Shown one piece after another: positions 7,122 to 14,031 of a stretch of 14,032 nucleotides of DNA (positions within the stretch are counted from its first letter, which is position 1; each line of letters begins with the position of its first letter). The translations under genes and the position numbers were made by a program. Source of the stretch: Euryarchaeota archaeon UBA91 (GTDB lineage: Archaea; Thermoplasmatota; Poseidoniia; Poseidoniales; Poseidoniaceae); assembly GCA_002499705.1 (NCBI GenBank), contig DAMU01000050.1, forward strand, positions 1-14,032, written 5' to 3'. The notes under the pieces were generated by a model that ran no database searches, was not told where the DNA came from, and saw only the letters and a program-made list of their open reading frames with translations.

Positions 7122-8069
7122 TCAGACTACAATCGTCGTACCTGCTTCACCACGAAGAGCGAGCAAAGCATCTCCTGGCTGACAAAGAATAGCGGAGAGA
7201 CCGGGACGATGGAGTGCTGCTTCCATTAAACTACCAATCTTTGGAGCCATGGAGCCTGCAGGAAATTCACCCTGATCAAGATAGTATTCACACTCATCCA
7301 ATGATAATGTATTGTGTACTTTTTCATTCTCGCCGCCAAAGTCGGTTCGTACTGCATCGATTGCGGTTGAAATAATGAGCGCGTCTGCTTCTAATTCAAT
7401 CGCTAACAGGGCGGAGAGTCTGTCTTTATCGATGACTGCTGGAACGCCTTCATAGTGTTCTTGACTTTGGACTATGGGAATGCCTCCTCCCCCTCCACAA
7501 ATTACAACTGCATGCAATTCCACTAACTTTTGAATGACGGGTAAATCAACGACCTTCATCGGCAAAGGACTGGCTACAACTCGACGCGGCCCTTGTATTG
7601 TTTCAGCAATATCCCAGTCTGCGGACATGACCACCTCTGGAGTAAGAACTGGGCCGACCGGTTTAGTTGGAAAACTAAAACCGTCATCGGAGCCATCGAC
7701 AAGTACCCGAGTCATCACGCAAGCTGTGCGTTCAGGACGCCTTCTTCGATGGAGAATTGAATCAAGATGAAGCGCTAAAGAATGCGCAATCATTCCTTGA
7801 GTTGCGGCAACCCACGCATCCATTGATTGTGTTTGTTCAGTATCCAATTTCATCAAGTGACCGACTTGTGGGCCGTTCCCGTGTGTGAGGACAACACCCC
7901 AACCTGCCTCCAATAAATCGATGACATCAGACATCACATGTGCAAGAACTTCTGCACTTGTATCAACATCCTTTGGAACCGGAGATGAAAGTGCATTGCC
8001 GCCAATAGCATACACTGCGATTCGTGTCACACTTGCCTTGCGAAGTTGAAATGGTTTGACCCTTTGCAT
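7122..8069 (-). CDS. arcC: Carbamate kinase
   Basis: Carbamate kinase reversibly transfers phosphate between carbamoyl phosphate and ADP, usually making ATP at the end of arginine, agmatine, allantoin or cyanate breakdown. Amino-acid-kinase motifs appear in order: IGGNAL (22-27), LTHGNGPQVG (61-70), AATQGMI (88-94), VVASPLP (164-170), ICGGGGGIPIV (190-200), AVIDKDRLSALLA (211-223) and GSMAPKI (272-278), with Lys215 and Lys277 as expected active-site lysines. The C-terminus GEAGTTIVV is typical. The ATG at 8069 adds 13 basic residues. A GTG at 8030 (protein start TRIAVYAIGGNAL) would match family N-termini better and is preceded by AAGG, so the true start may be there. No arcA or arcB homologue is visible, so the pathway is unclear. 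It lies upstream of sodN on the same strand. Confidence 0.93.
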   Translation of the reverse strand: MQRVKPFQLRKASVTRIAVYAIGGNALSSPVPKDVDTSAEVLAHVMSDVIDLLEAGWGVVLTHGNGPQVGHLMKLDTEQTQSMDAWVAATQGMIAHSLALHLDSILHRRRRPERTACVMTRVLVDGSDDGFSFPTKPVGPVLTPEVVMSADWDIAETIQGPRRVVASPLPMKVVDLPVIQKLVELHAVVICGGGGGIPIVQSQEHYEGVPAVIDKDRLSALLAIELEADALIISTAIDAVRTDFGGENEKVHNTLSLDECEYYLDQGEFPAGSMAPKIGSLMEAALHRPGLSAILCQPGDALLALRGEAGTTIVV

Positions 8070-8086
8070 TGAAACGTTGCATTGAA
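8064..8086. repeat. Short direct repeat at the carbamate kinase 5' end
   Basis: The 10-mer TTGCATTGAA occurs twice (8064-8073 and 8077-8086), separated by ACG, giving a 13-base period. It overlaps the ATG at 8069. If the real start is the GTG at 8030, both copies lie in the promoter or leader region, where they could bind a regulator. It may also be a chance duplication. Confidence 0.35.
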
Positions 8087-8167
8087 GAAGGATTTGACGA
8101 CCTCAACCATAATTCCATTAGGGTGACATTGAATTAGAGAAGGCTACAGCAAGAGACAGGTGCGAGC

Positions 8168-9520
8168 ATGGTAAAGACCATTTGGATTGGAGATGTTCAG
8201 GCAGGAAAGTATGACGACCAAGAGGTCGAGCTAAAAGGCTGGATTAAACGTGAACGTGGAAGTAATAAGATGCGTTTCATCGTTCTTCGTGATTCAACCG
8301 GGCATATTCAGTGCGTGGTAAAAAAGGACGCAATTGGTGAAGAATTGTTCCAAGAAGTCAAAAACGTACTGATTGAAACATCTGTCATCATCACCGGTAC
8401 TGTCAACGCAGACGAGCGTGCAGATGGAGGTCATGAAGTCATCGCAACCTCTTTTGAGATTGTAGGGGCAGTCAATGCAGAGCGACCTTTCCCTATCAAC
8501 AAAGAAGCGTTAGAATCTGCTATTGATGAAGATGGAGAACTCATGCCAGGTGGATCTGAGTTCCTCCTTGACCATCGACATCTCTACCTTCGAACCAGTC
8601 GAATGACTTCGATGCTTAAACTTCGAAGTTCTGCGTTTGGCGCCATTCACAGATATTTTAGAGATGAAGATTTTATTGAATATCAAGCACCTAATTTCGT
8701 CACAGGTGCAGTAGAAGGTGGTTCAACATTGTTTGAAGTGCCCTACTTTGGTCGTTCAGCGTATTTGACACAGTCGTGGCAACTGTATGCTGAAGCAGCA
8801 ATGCCGGCTTTAGAAAGACTCTACACCATCGCACCATCATTCCGAGCAGAAAAATCGCGTACTCGGCGTCATCTTACTGAATTCTGGCATGCTGAAATGG
8901 AGATGGCATGGGCCACAAATGATGAAATTATGGCTCATGGCGAGGGGGTCGTACGACATGTGGCCCGCACACTGCTTGAAGAGCAAGAACAGGAACTCAC
9001 ATCACTTGACCGAGACCTCGATTTAATCGCCCGATATGCCGATAATCCTTATCCACGTATGCGTTATGACGAGGCTGTAGAGATTCTTCAGGCTAAAGGC
9101 GATGATGTTGAATGGGGACAAGACCTCGATTACTCAAAGGAAAAAATCTTGACTCAAGATTTCGACGTTCCTCACTTCCTAACCCACTATCCAAAGATTG
9201 CAAAACCGTTCTATCACCGAGTAGACCCCGATGATGAAAACTACGTGCTTTGCCACGACTTGCTTGCACCTGAAGGATATGGCGAAATTATTGGAGGTGG
9301 AGAGCGAACCTGGTCCGAAGAAGAAATTCTCGCTCGCCTCGACGAGGAAGGCACTGACAAAGAACCCTATCAATTCTATATTGACACCCGCTCTTACGGC
9401 GGAGTACCTCACGGAGGTTTTGGTTTAGGAGTGGACCGTGTCGTAAGTTGGTTGGCTGGTGCATCACATATCCGTGAGGTTATTCCTTTCCCACGAACCA
9501 GTCGACGCGTGACTCCTTAG
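8168..9520 (+). CDS. asnS: Asparaginyl-tRNA synthetase
   Basis: This class IIb aminoacyl-tRNA synthetase charges tRNA-Asn with asparagine. At 450 residues it has the usual AsnRS length. An N-terminal OB-fold anticodon-binding domain (about 5-100, with VELKGWIKRER) is followed by the catalytic core. Motif 1 centres on FIEYQAPNF (169-177), motif 2 is FRAEKSRTRRHLTEFWHAEME (225-245, Arg226), and motif 3 is GGFGLGVDRV (416-425, Arg424). The string EKSRTRRHLTEFWH is characteristic of AsnRS, whereas archaeal AspRS has FRAEEHNTTRHLNE, so I assign asparagine specificity. Its presence implies direct Asn-tRNA formation, not only the GatCAB route. AGGTG lies five bases before the ATG. The next gene follows after eight bases. 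Confidence 0.96.
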   Translation: MVKTIWIGDVQAGKYDDQEVELKGWIKRERGSNKMRFIVLRDSTGHIQCVVKKDAIGEELFQEVKNVLIETSVIITGTVNADERADGGHEVIATSFEIVGAVNAERPFPINKEALESAIDEDGELMPGGSEFLLDHRHLYLRTSRMTSMLKLRSSAFGAIHRYFRDEDFIEYQAPNFVTGAVEGGSTLFEVPYFGRSAYLTQSWQLYAEAAMPALERLYTIAPSFRAEKSRTRRHLTEFWHAEMEMAWATNDEIMAHGEGVVRHVARTLLEEQEQELTSLDRDLDLIARYADNPYPRMRYDEAVEILQAKGDDVEWGQDLDYSKEKILTQDFDVPHFLTHYPKIAKPFYHRVDPDDENYVLCHDLLAPEGYGEIIGGGERTWSEEEILARLDEEGTDKEPYQFYIDTRSYGGVPHGGFGLGVDRVVSWLAGASHIREVIPFPRTSRRVTP

Positions 9521-9528
9521 GTGATTCC

Positions 9529-10572
9529 ATGACCTCAGCAATCGCTCTTGGGTGTGGACTTGTTGGGCGTTTCGTCATTGAGAGGTTACTTGAATACGGG
9601 CATGAAGTCATCGTTCTTGATTTGAATATCCCTGAAGAACTCAAAGTGAAAGAAGGCATTGATGCTCGTCAAGGAGATGTGTTTGAAAATATTACTCAAT
9701 TGCCTGAGAAGTCTGTTGTCATCAACATGCTGCCCGGACGTATTGGTGACCGAGTACGACCGATACTCCTCAAGGCAGGCCATCATGTGGTCGACCTTGC
9801 TTTTACCGCAGAAGATCCCCATCAATACCAACAATTAGCTGTCGAAAATGGTGCTGTGCTCCTGTGGGATGTTGGCATCGCACCAGGAATGTCCAATATG
9901 CTCGCTAAGAAGGCATCTGAACTGCTCGGGGATTTGGAAACTGTGACTATTAAAGTAGGCGGAAATCCAACGAAACCTGATTCTGGATGGTCATACATGG
10001 CTCCGTTTTCACCATCTGATGTCATTGAAGAATACACCCGTCCTGCTCGGATAATGGTGGAAAATGAAATTTGTGAGGTACCTGCAATTACAGAGCGTCA
10101 CATGATTGAAGTCGAAGGCTATGGACAGATGGAAGCGTTTCTCACAGATGGATTGAGAAGCGTACTATCGACCATTTCGGCGTCAAACATGAAGGAGTTC
10201 ACCGTTCGATGGCCTGGACATATTGACAAATGGCTCAGTGAGTCAGAATCACTTGATGAAGAAGAACTCCTTAGTGCGTGGAAATTCGACTCTTCTCGCG
10301 AAGAATTTACCTGGCTTGAAGTCGTTGCAAAATCCGTTGAAAACCAAAAGCGCTGGGTCGTCCAAGATGCTGGTCAGAATGGTGACGGGTCAATGGCTCG
10401 AACTACTGGTCTGGTGACTGCCGCATGCGCTTTGCAATTCATCAACAAGGGCCCACTCGATGGTTGTGGATTATCTCCGGGGATTCACCCACCTGAAGCA
10501 TTGAATGGACGAGCAATCGATGCAGTTATCCAGATGATGAAGCAACACGGTGTCCAATTTACAGAACACTAA
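9529..10572 (+). CDS. Saccharopine dehydrogenase-family oxidoreductase
   Basis: This is an NAD(P)-dependent oxidoreductase of the saccharopine dehydrogenase/lysine 6-dehydrogenase superfamily, 347 residues. The N-terminal Rossmann motif is GCGLVG (8-13), and Asp31 closes strand beta-2 (VIVLD), which usually favours NAD over NADP. VINMLPGRIGDRV and HHVVDLAF follow, then the family signature WDVGIAPGMSNMLA. The C-terminal part ends with CGLSPGIHPPEAL, matching the PxGIxxPE-type end of single-domain homologues. The closest functional analogues are lysine 6-dehydrogenase or saccharopine reductase-like enzymes of lysine metabolism, but the substrate cannot be fixed from sequence. The ribosome site AGGTGATT precedes the ATG and the gap from asnS is only eight bases, so the two are likely co-transcribed. 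Its stop codon overlaps the convergent zinc-ribbon stop. Confidence 0.88.
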   Translation: MTSAIALGCGLVGRFVIERLLEYGHEVIVLDLNIPEELKVKEGIDARQGDVFENITQLPEKSVVINMLPGRIGDRVRPILLKAGHHVVDLAFTAEDPHQYQQLAVENGAVLLWDVGIAPGMSNMLAKKASELLGDLETVTIKVGGNPTKPDSGWSYMAPFSPSDVIEEYTRPARIMVENEICEVPAITERHMIEVEGYGQMEAFLTDGLRSVLSTISASNMKEFTVRWPGHIDKWLSESESLDEEELLSAWKFDSSREEFTWLEVVAKSVENQKRWVVQDAGQNGDGSMARTTGLVTAACALQFINKGPLDGCGLSPGIHPPEALNGRAIDAVIQMMKQHGVQFTEH

Positions 10573-10676
10573 AGCATTGGTTCATCACAATTGGGGCACG
10601 GCATTCCCGGAATAAATTCGCCAAGAAGAAATCCGCAGTGCAGGCAAATAGAAGTCATGAGGTCATCACCGAGCAT
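10569..10676 (-). CDS. Putative zinc-ribbon mini-protein
   Basis: A short reading frame encodes 35 residues from the ATG at 10676, containing ICLHCGFLLGEF and GMPCPNCDEP. These two CxxC pairs, about 12 residues apart, should hold one zinc ion as a zinc ribbon; the function is unknown. The start is uncertain. A TTG at 10775 would give 68 residues but overlap the HAD gene by 74 bases. An ATG at 10658 is preceded by a good ribosome site, GGTGAT, with six-base spacing but would leave only 29 residues. Its TAG stop (10569-10571) overlaps the TAA stop of the convergent oxidoreductase. It follows the HAD gene and may belong to that transcript. The regular Cys pattern supports a real gene; the size keeps it uncertain. 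Confidence 0.55.
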   Translation of the reverse strand: MLGDDLMTSICLHCGFLLGEFIPGMPCPNCDEPML

Positions 10677-10701
10677 GAAGTAACATTCTGGCCACAGTTC
10701 A

Positions 10702-11502
10702 TCAAGATAACCCTTCGAGCGATGAGAAATATTCGGTGATTCGTTTTGCAACTGGTAGCAGGTTTTTTTCTTCAATTACAAGTGCAGCATGCTTTTTTGG
10801 ACGGTCATCCCACGGATTAAAACAAATTGGGAATCCCGATTCTTGAAACATGGCGATGTCGCCGGCAGAATCGCCAACTGATGCTGTGTTCTCTTTACTG
10901 ACGCCCAACCTGCGTTGAAGCATTTGTACAACTGAACCTTTTCCGTCCATTTGAACTTGGTATCTGCCAAAATCATCCAGTTCATAGTCACCGTTTTGTA
11001 ATGCTTTTCCTAACAACCATCCGTTGGTGAAAACGTGTAACAGGGTGTCATGGCCATCTGCAAAACGTTGAGCGGTATACGGGTCGATTCCACCCCACCT
11101 GCGCTTCCAAGGCGACGTACTTGGAAATTGAGCTGCAATGTCACGAGCAGTTTGTTGTAAGCCACCACTTACAATGGCTACATGGTAACCCTTGTCGAGT
11201 AATTCTTGGATAAATGGTTTCCAATTCTTCATCATTGGCATACCTTCCATACAACCTCGTAAATCCGAATCTGAAATGGGTGGTTGCCCCGGTGAGCGAC
11301 TCTCTTTGATGAGGGCAATATCCAGTTTAATCCAATCCCACTCATCGAGTAAACCTTGATTGTATAACTCAAATGATTCGTCATTCGAGATTCCGAGATT
11401 ATCGTAGACAAATTGCCAAGTAGAAAGATGATCTACCAAGACCCTGTCCATATCTAAACAGACCAACCTTTCAACACCATCTTTGACCATACTATCAATC
11501 AC
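10702..11502 (-). CDS. HAD-family phosphatase, phosphoserine phosphatase-like
   Basis: This is a haloacid dehalogenase superfamily hydrolase of 266 residues, with all four catalytic motifs. Motif I is VCLDMDRVLVD with nucleophile Asp17 and acid/base Asp19. Motif II is AIVSGG with Ser112, motif III is DGKGSVVQML with Lys188, and motif IV is VGDSAGDIAMF with Asp211 and Asp215. The long helical cap insert between motifs I and II, and the GKG...GDS layout, resemble phosphoserine phosphatase and related small-molecule phosphatases, but the substrate is not determined. The GTG start at 11502 is chosen because AAGGAG lies six bases upstream; an ATG four codons later is the alternative. It begins 26 bases after the stop of the upstream glycosyltransferase-like gene on the same strand, suggesting one transcript. 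Dephosphorylation of a sugar- or amino-acid-phosphate is the broad expectation. Confidence 0.88.
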   Translation of the reverse strand: MIDSMVKDGVERLVCLDMDRVLVDHLSTWQFVYDNLGISNDESFELYNQGLLDEWDWIKLDIALIKESRSPGQPPISDSDLRGCMEGMPMMKNWKPFIQELLDKGYHVAIVSGGLQQTARDIAAQFPSTSPWKRRWGGIDPYTAQRFADGHDTLLHVFTNGWLLGKALQNGDYELDDFGRYQVQMDGKGSVVQMLQRRLGVSKENTASVGDSAGDIAMFQESGFPICFNPWDDRPKKHAALVIEEKNLLPVAKRITEYFSSLEGLS

Positions 11503-11508
11503 CCCTTA

Positions 11509-11515
11509 CTCCTTC
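11509..11515 (-). promoter_or_regulatory. Shine-Dalgarno site fixing the GTG start of the HAD gene
   Basis: The minus strand reads GAAGGAG, then the six-base spacer TAAGGG, then GTG. This near-perfect match to the 16S rRNA tail supports GTG 11502 over the ATG 12 bases downstream. Confidence 0.6.
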
Positions 11516-11528
11516 AAGAAACAATCGT

Positions 11529-12389
11529 TTACTGTTCACGAGTTGGCCAGTTGTATTGAGATTGTATCTGTTCGACTTGCTTCCCCATAATGTAGAGTAT
11601 CAATGCCACCATGATGCCGAATAATCCTACCAGCGTCATGGCGATAGTAGCTAAAGTAACTCCAATTGAAGTTGAGTTGAGTTCTTGCAGTGCTCCAACC
11701 AAGTTACCTGATAATCTGTATCCAAGAATGAACAGGACGATACCCGGTATTCCAAACAGGAGAAGGGGGTGTTTTGTCTCAAGCATCCAATAGAACAATT
11801 GGGCGAAACGCGAGGCCGTTGCGAGCGATTCACGTTGAGGGAGGTTGATATTGGAACGGGCCTCAACAATGCGAACTCGCAAATCATCTGCTAATTCTGA
11901 AGTTCGACCTAAGGGCCCGAGAGAAGCGATTGCTTCCATGCCCTGGTGCGTGAGAACGATGTGTTGTATGGTTGCTGAACTTAGAATGAGTTCATCAACT
12001 GAATCAAATTGGGAATCTTCAATATGATGTGAAAAGTGTACATCCCAGTTCTCACGTGCACGATTTATAGAAAGTGGAAGATCACGAAGTTTCCAATCAT
12101 CAGTAATGGAAATGACGAGAGTCGAGTCCATTGGTTCCAAATTTGAATTGAGAAGAAAAGACGTAACATTTTGAATATTAACTTCGTCTTTGAAGTGGAG
12201 TACATCACAATTGATTTCGTTGGCGTATTCGACCGTCGAATCGTTCGACCCAAGGTCCATCAGGACCACTTCATCAGCACCCTCTCGGCCACGGACAACG
12301 AGAGATACAAGCCTCAACTCGATATCTCGGGCCATGAAGACGATACGCAAAGATTGGCGAGCCACATGTGATGTCCTGTGCAACTTCAT
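11529..12389 (-). CDS. Glycosyltransferase family 2-like membrane protein with degenerate active site
   Basis: A 286-residue protein in two parts. The N-terminal part resembles a GT-A (family 2) fold: LRIVFMARDIE (14-24) sits where the PxxNEE strand should be, and DEVVLMDLGSNDSTVEYANE (39-58) matches the nucleotide-binding DGSxDxT element. The usual DxD metal site is replaced by SITDDWKLRD (94-103), and the acceptor-site motifs are not recognisable. The C-terminal part has two membrane helices, at about 207-225 (HPLLLFGIPGIVLFILGYRL) and 243-268, arranged as in archaeal dolichol-phosphate glycosyltransferases. It is therefore a diverged or inactive polyprenyl-phosphate glycosyltransferase relative. 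The ATG at 12389 has GAGGG six bases upstream. It is divergent from an intact family-2 glycosyltransferase and probably co-transcribed with the HAD gene. The real function is unknown. Confidence 0.8.
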   Translation of the reverse strand: MKLHRTSHVARQSLRIVFMARDIELRLVSLVVRGREGADEVVLMDLGSNDSTVEYANEINCDVLHFKDEVNIQNVTSFLLNSNLEPMDSTLVISITDDWKLRDLPLSINRARENWDVHFSHHIEDSQFDSVDELILSSATIQHIVLTHQGMEAIASLGPLGRTSELADDLRVRIVEARSNINLPQRESLATASRFAQLFYWMLETKHPLLLFGIPGIVLFILGYRLSGNLVGALQELNSTSIGVTLATIAMTLVGLFGIMVALILYIMGKQVEQIQSQYNWPTREQ

Positions 12390-12483
12390 ATCAAACCCTC
12401 GCTAAATATCATACAAAGAACGGCTTTTTGATTTCTAAAGAACGATGCCACATGTTCTTTGACTATGACCAATTGCGAGGCAT

Positions 12484-13440
12484 GTGAAGGGTGAATACAG
12501 AGTCGGTGTTGTCATCCCTGCAAAAAATGAAGAGCAATTCATTGAGCAGGTTGTGCTCACTCTTCCAAAATTTGTCGATCTCGCCGTCATCATTAACGAT
12601 GGTTCGACCGATTCGACCCGAGAAATCCTCGAGAAGGTGGATTCAGCGGTTGAAATGCATTGTATTCATCTTGAAGGAGAAGGGGTTGGTTTTGCAATAG
12701 ACACGGGGCATAAGTATTTGCTCGAGCATTGGGAAAAGGAGAAATTCATCAGCGTCGTCATGGCCGGTGACGGACAAATGAATCCATCAGAGATGGAATT
12801 GCTTCTTGAACCACTTCTGCAAAACAAAGCAGAACACTCGAAAGGGGACCGATTTGCACACCAAAAAGGCTTGAAGTCCATGCCACCATTACGAAGGAGA
12901 GCCAGTCGTGTTCTGTCTTTTTTCACCGGGCTCGCTTCCGGGCAAACCATCCCAGATCCACAGTGCGGTTATACCGCAACGCATTCTGATGTCCTTCGTG
13001 AATGGAATTGGGAAGATTCGTGGAGAGGATATGGATATCCAAATTTTTGGTTAATTCGACTTTCCACCATGGGTTGCCGAATTGCTCATGTTCCAGTTGA
13101 GGCTATTTATGGCGAAGAGAAATCCGGTATTCGAAGATTATCTTTCGTTTTGAAAGTCGGCCTTATGATGGCTTACAGGCATCATCATCGCAATTTTTCA
13201 TGGATTTTCAGTAACAAGTTAACCCCTCACACCCTTTTCGCTGGTATAGCTTACGCCATAGGATGGATGGCTTTGTTACCAGGCATTAGCACTGATCTTG
13301 AAAGAGAACTTGTTGGACGTGGGATGAATCCTGTATTCCTCACGCTTGCTGCTTGGTCGATTGCGCATGTTTTTGATAAGGGAGCGACTCGAACGGTACA
13401 GGAGTTGAGGATAAATGCGAAGACTCGACAAAAGACGTAG
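12484..13440 (+). CDS. Family 2 glycosyltransferase, DPM1-like
   Basis: This is an inverting GT-A glycosyltransferase that probably moves a sugar from a nucleotide donor to a polyprenyl or dolichyl phosphate at the inner face of the membrane. Motifs along 318 residues: VVIPAKNEE (9-17), INDGSTDSTRE (37-47) for nucleotide binding, MAGDGQMNP (93-101) in the DxD position, GDR (121-123) and DPQCGY (158-163). The sequence around GDR to DPQCGY is typical of dolichol-phosphate mannosyltransferase-like proteins. Two hydrophobic stretches (251-269 and 281-297) could be membrane-embedded. The GTG at 12484 is the only reasonable start; GAGG lies just upstream, with a tight three-base spacing. The last 26 bases overlap the following parvulin gene. 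Sugar and acceptor are not determinable from sequence. Confidence 0.9.
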   Translation: MKGEYRVGVVIPAKNEEQFIEQVVLTLPKFVDLAVIINDGSTDSTREILEKVDSAVEMHCIHLEGEGVGFAIDTGHKYLLEHWEKEKFISVVMAGDGQMNPSEMELLLEPLLQNKAEHSKGDRFAHQKGLKSMPPLRRRASRVLSFFTGLASGQTIPDPQCGYTATHSDVLREWNWEDSWRGYGYPNFWLIRLSTMGCRIAHVPVEAIYGEEKSGIRRLSFVLKVGLMMAYRHHHRNFSWIFSNKLTPHTLFAGIAYAIGWMALLPGISTDLERELVGRGMNPVFLTLAAWSIAHVFDKGATRTVQELRINAKTRQKT

Positions 13441-13744
13441 GCCGAGAAAAGCACATGTCCGGCACATATTAGTGGCTTCAAAGCCTGATGCTCGTGAAAT
13501 TCTTGAAGAAATCCAATCGGCTCGCAATCCTTTGAAAATGTTCAAAAAAATGGCGAAAAAGTACTCAAATTGTTCGAGTGCGAGTAAAAAAGGGGATTTG
13601 GGCGAATTTGTTGAAGGACAAATGGTTCAGAAGTTCGAAGATGCCGTGTGGATAATGGAACCAGAGACGGTGCCTGAGTCATACATCAAGACCCAATTTG
13701 GCTATCATCTCATTTGGGTACATCAAATCATCCTCCCAGAATAA
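13415..13744 (+). CDS. Small parvulin-type peptidyl-prolyl isomerase
   Basis: This 109-residue, single-domain protein isomerises peptide-proline bonds and helps protein folding. It resembles E. coli PpiC (Par10), with VRHILVAS (His17), KKYSNCSSASKKGDLGEF (48-65), containing Cys53 at the Par10 active-site Cys position, and EGQMVQKFEDAVW (67-79). It ends with the family signature QFGYHLIWV (94-102, His98). A strongly basic stretch of about 12 residues (RRLDKRRRPRK) precedes the domain. There is no signal peptide, so it is cytoplasmic. The ATG lies inside the end of the glycosyltransferase gene (26-base overlap) with GAGG four bases before it, so translation is probably coupled. Why these two genes are paired is not evident; it may be mere compaction. 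Confidence 0.93.
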   Translation: MRRLDKRRRPRKAHVRHILVASKPDAREILEEIQSARNPLKMFKKMAKKYSNCSSASKKGDLGEFVEGQMVQKFEDAVWIMEPETVPESYIKTQFGYHLIWVHQIILPE

Positions 13745-13764
13745 ACCACCCTAAAGAGCACAGA

Positions 13765-13842
13765 TGGTGGGCGATCCAGGATTTGAACCTGGGTCCAAGC
13801 GTCCCAAACGCCCGAGTATAGGCCAAGCTAACCCAATCGCCC
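13765..13842 (-). tRNA. tRNA-Pro (anticodon TGG), CCA encoded
   Basis: On the minus strand the acceptor stem GGGCGAT pairs perfectly with ATCGCCC, followed by discriminator A and encoded CCA (13765-13767). The D arm (GGTT with loop AGCTTGGCCTA) has three pairs. The anticodon stem GGGCG/CGCTT closes with two G-U pairs around the loop TTTGGGA. This gives anticodon TGG (plus-strand 13804-13806) with G37, as expected for proline. The T arm is CCAGG-TTCAAAT-CCTGG. A weak TATA-like sequence (CATAGGTAAG on the minus strand) lies about 20-30 bases upstream, just after the stop of the preceding gene. Confidence 0.95.
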
Positions 13843-13878
13843 CTTGCAGTCCTCGCCACGGCGTCTTACCTATGAAGT

Positions 13879-14031
13879 TCACTCAAGGAGTTGCCAGCAA
13901 TCAGAATTGAGTCGGACGAGTAGACCTTGGGATTCAGCCATGTCGATGAGATCTTGAACTTCCATTGAATTACGATTTTTCTCAAGAATCGGTTGAAGGC
14001 TCTTCACTGTCAGGACGCCATTTTCATCTGT
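13879..14031 (-). CDS. C-terminal fragment of an unrecognised gene (cut by window edge)
   Basis: The minus strand has an open frame of 50 codons ending in TGA at 13879-13881 and running off the right end of the window. It reads TDENGVLTVKSLQPILEKNR and then NSMEVQDLIDMAESQGLLVR before ending SDCWQLLE. The pattern of a strand, two helices and a final strand resembles a winged-helix domain, but no family can be named from 50 residues. It ends about 37 bases before the 5' end of tRNA-Pro on the same strand. The codon style (GAA/ATT/CTT-rich) matches the neighbours, so it is probably a real gene whose 5' part lies outside. Confidence 0.6.
   Translation of the reverse strand, partial: TDENGVLTVKSLQPILEKNRNSMEVQDLIDMAESQGLLVRLNSDCWQLLE

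Noticed and set aside
8168..9520. Aspartyl-tRNA synthetase instead of asparaginyl
   Set aside because: Motif 2 reads FRAEKSRTRRHLTEFWH, the AsnRS form; archaeal AspRS has a different string at this place.
12403..12413. AT-rich TATGATATTTA as TATA box for the glycosyltransferase-like gene
   Set aside because: The gene has a good ribosome site (GAGGG, 12396-12400) only a few bases downstream. A TATA box at this place would start transcription inside or after that site, so the two readings conflict.
13746..13770. CCACC ... GGTGG inverted repeat as a terminator hairpin after the parvulin gene
   Set aside because: The right arm is simply the CCA-end and first acceptor bases of tRNA-Pro; the loop is long and there is no U-run.
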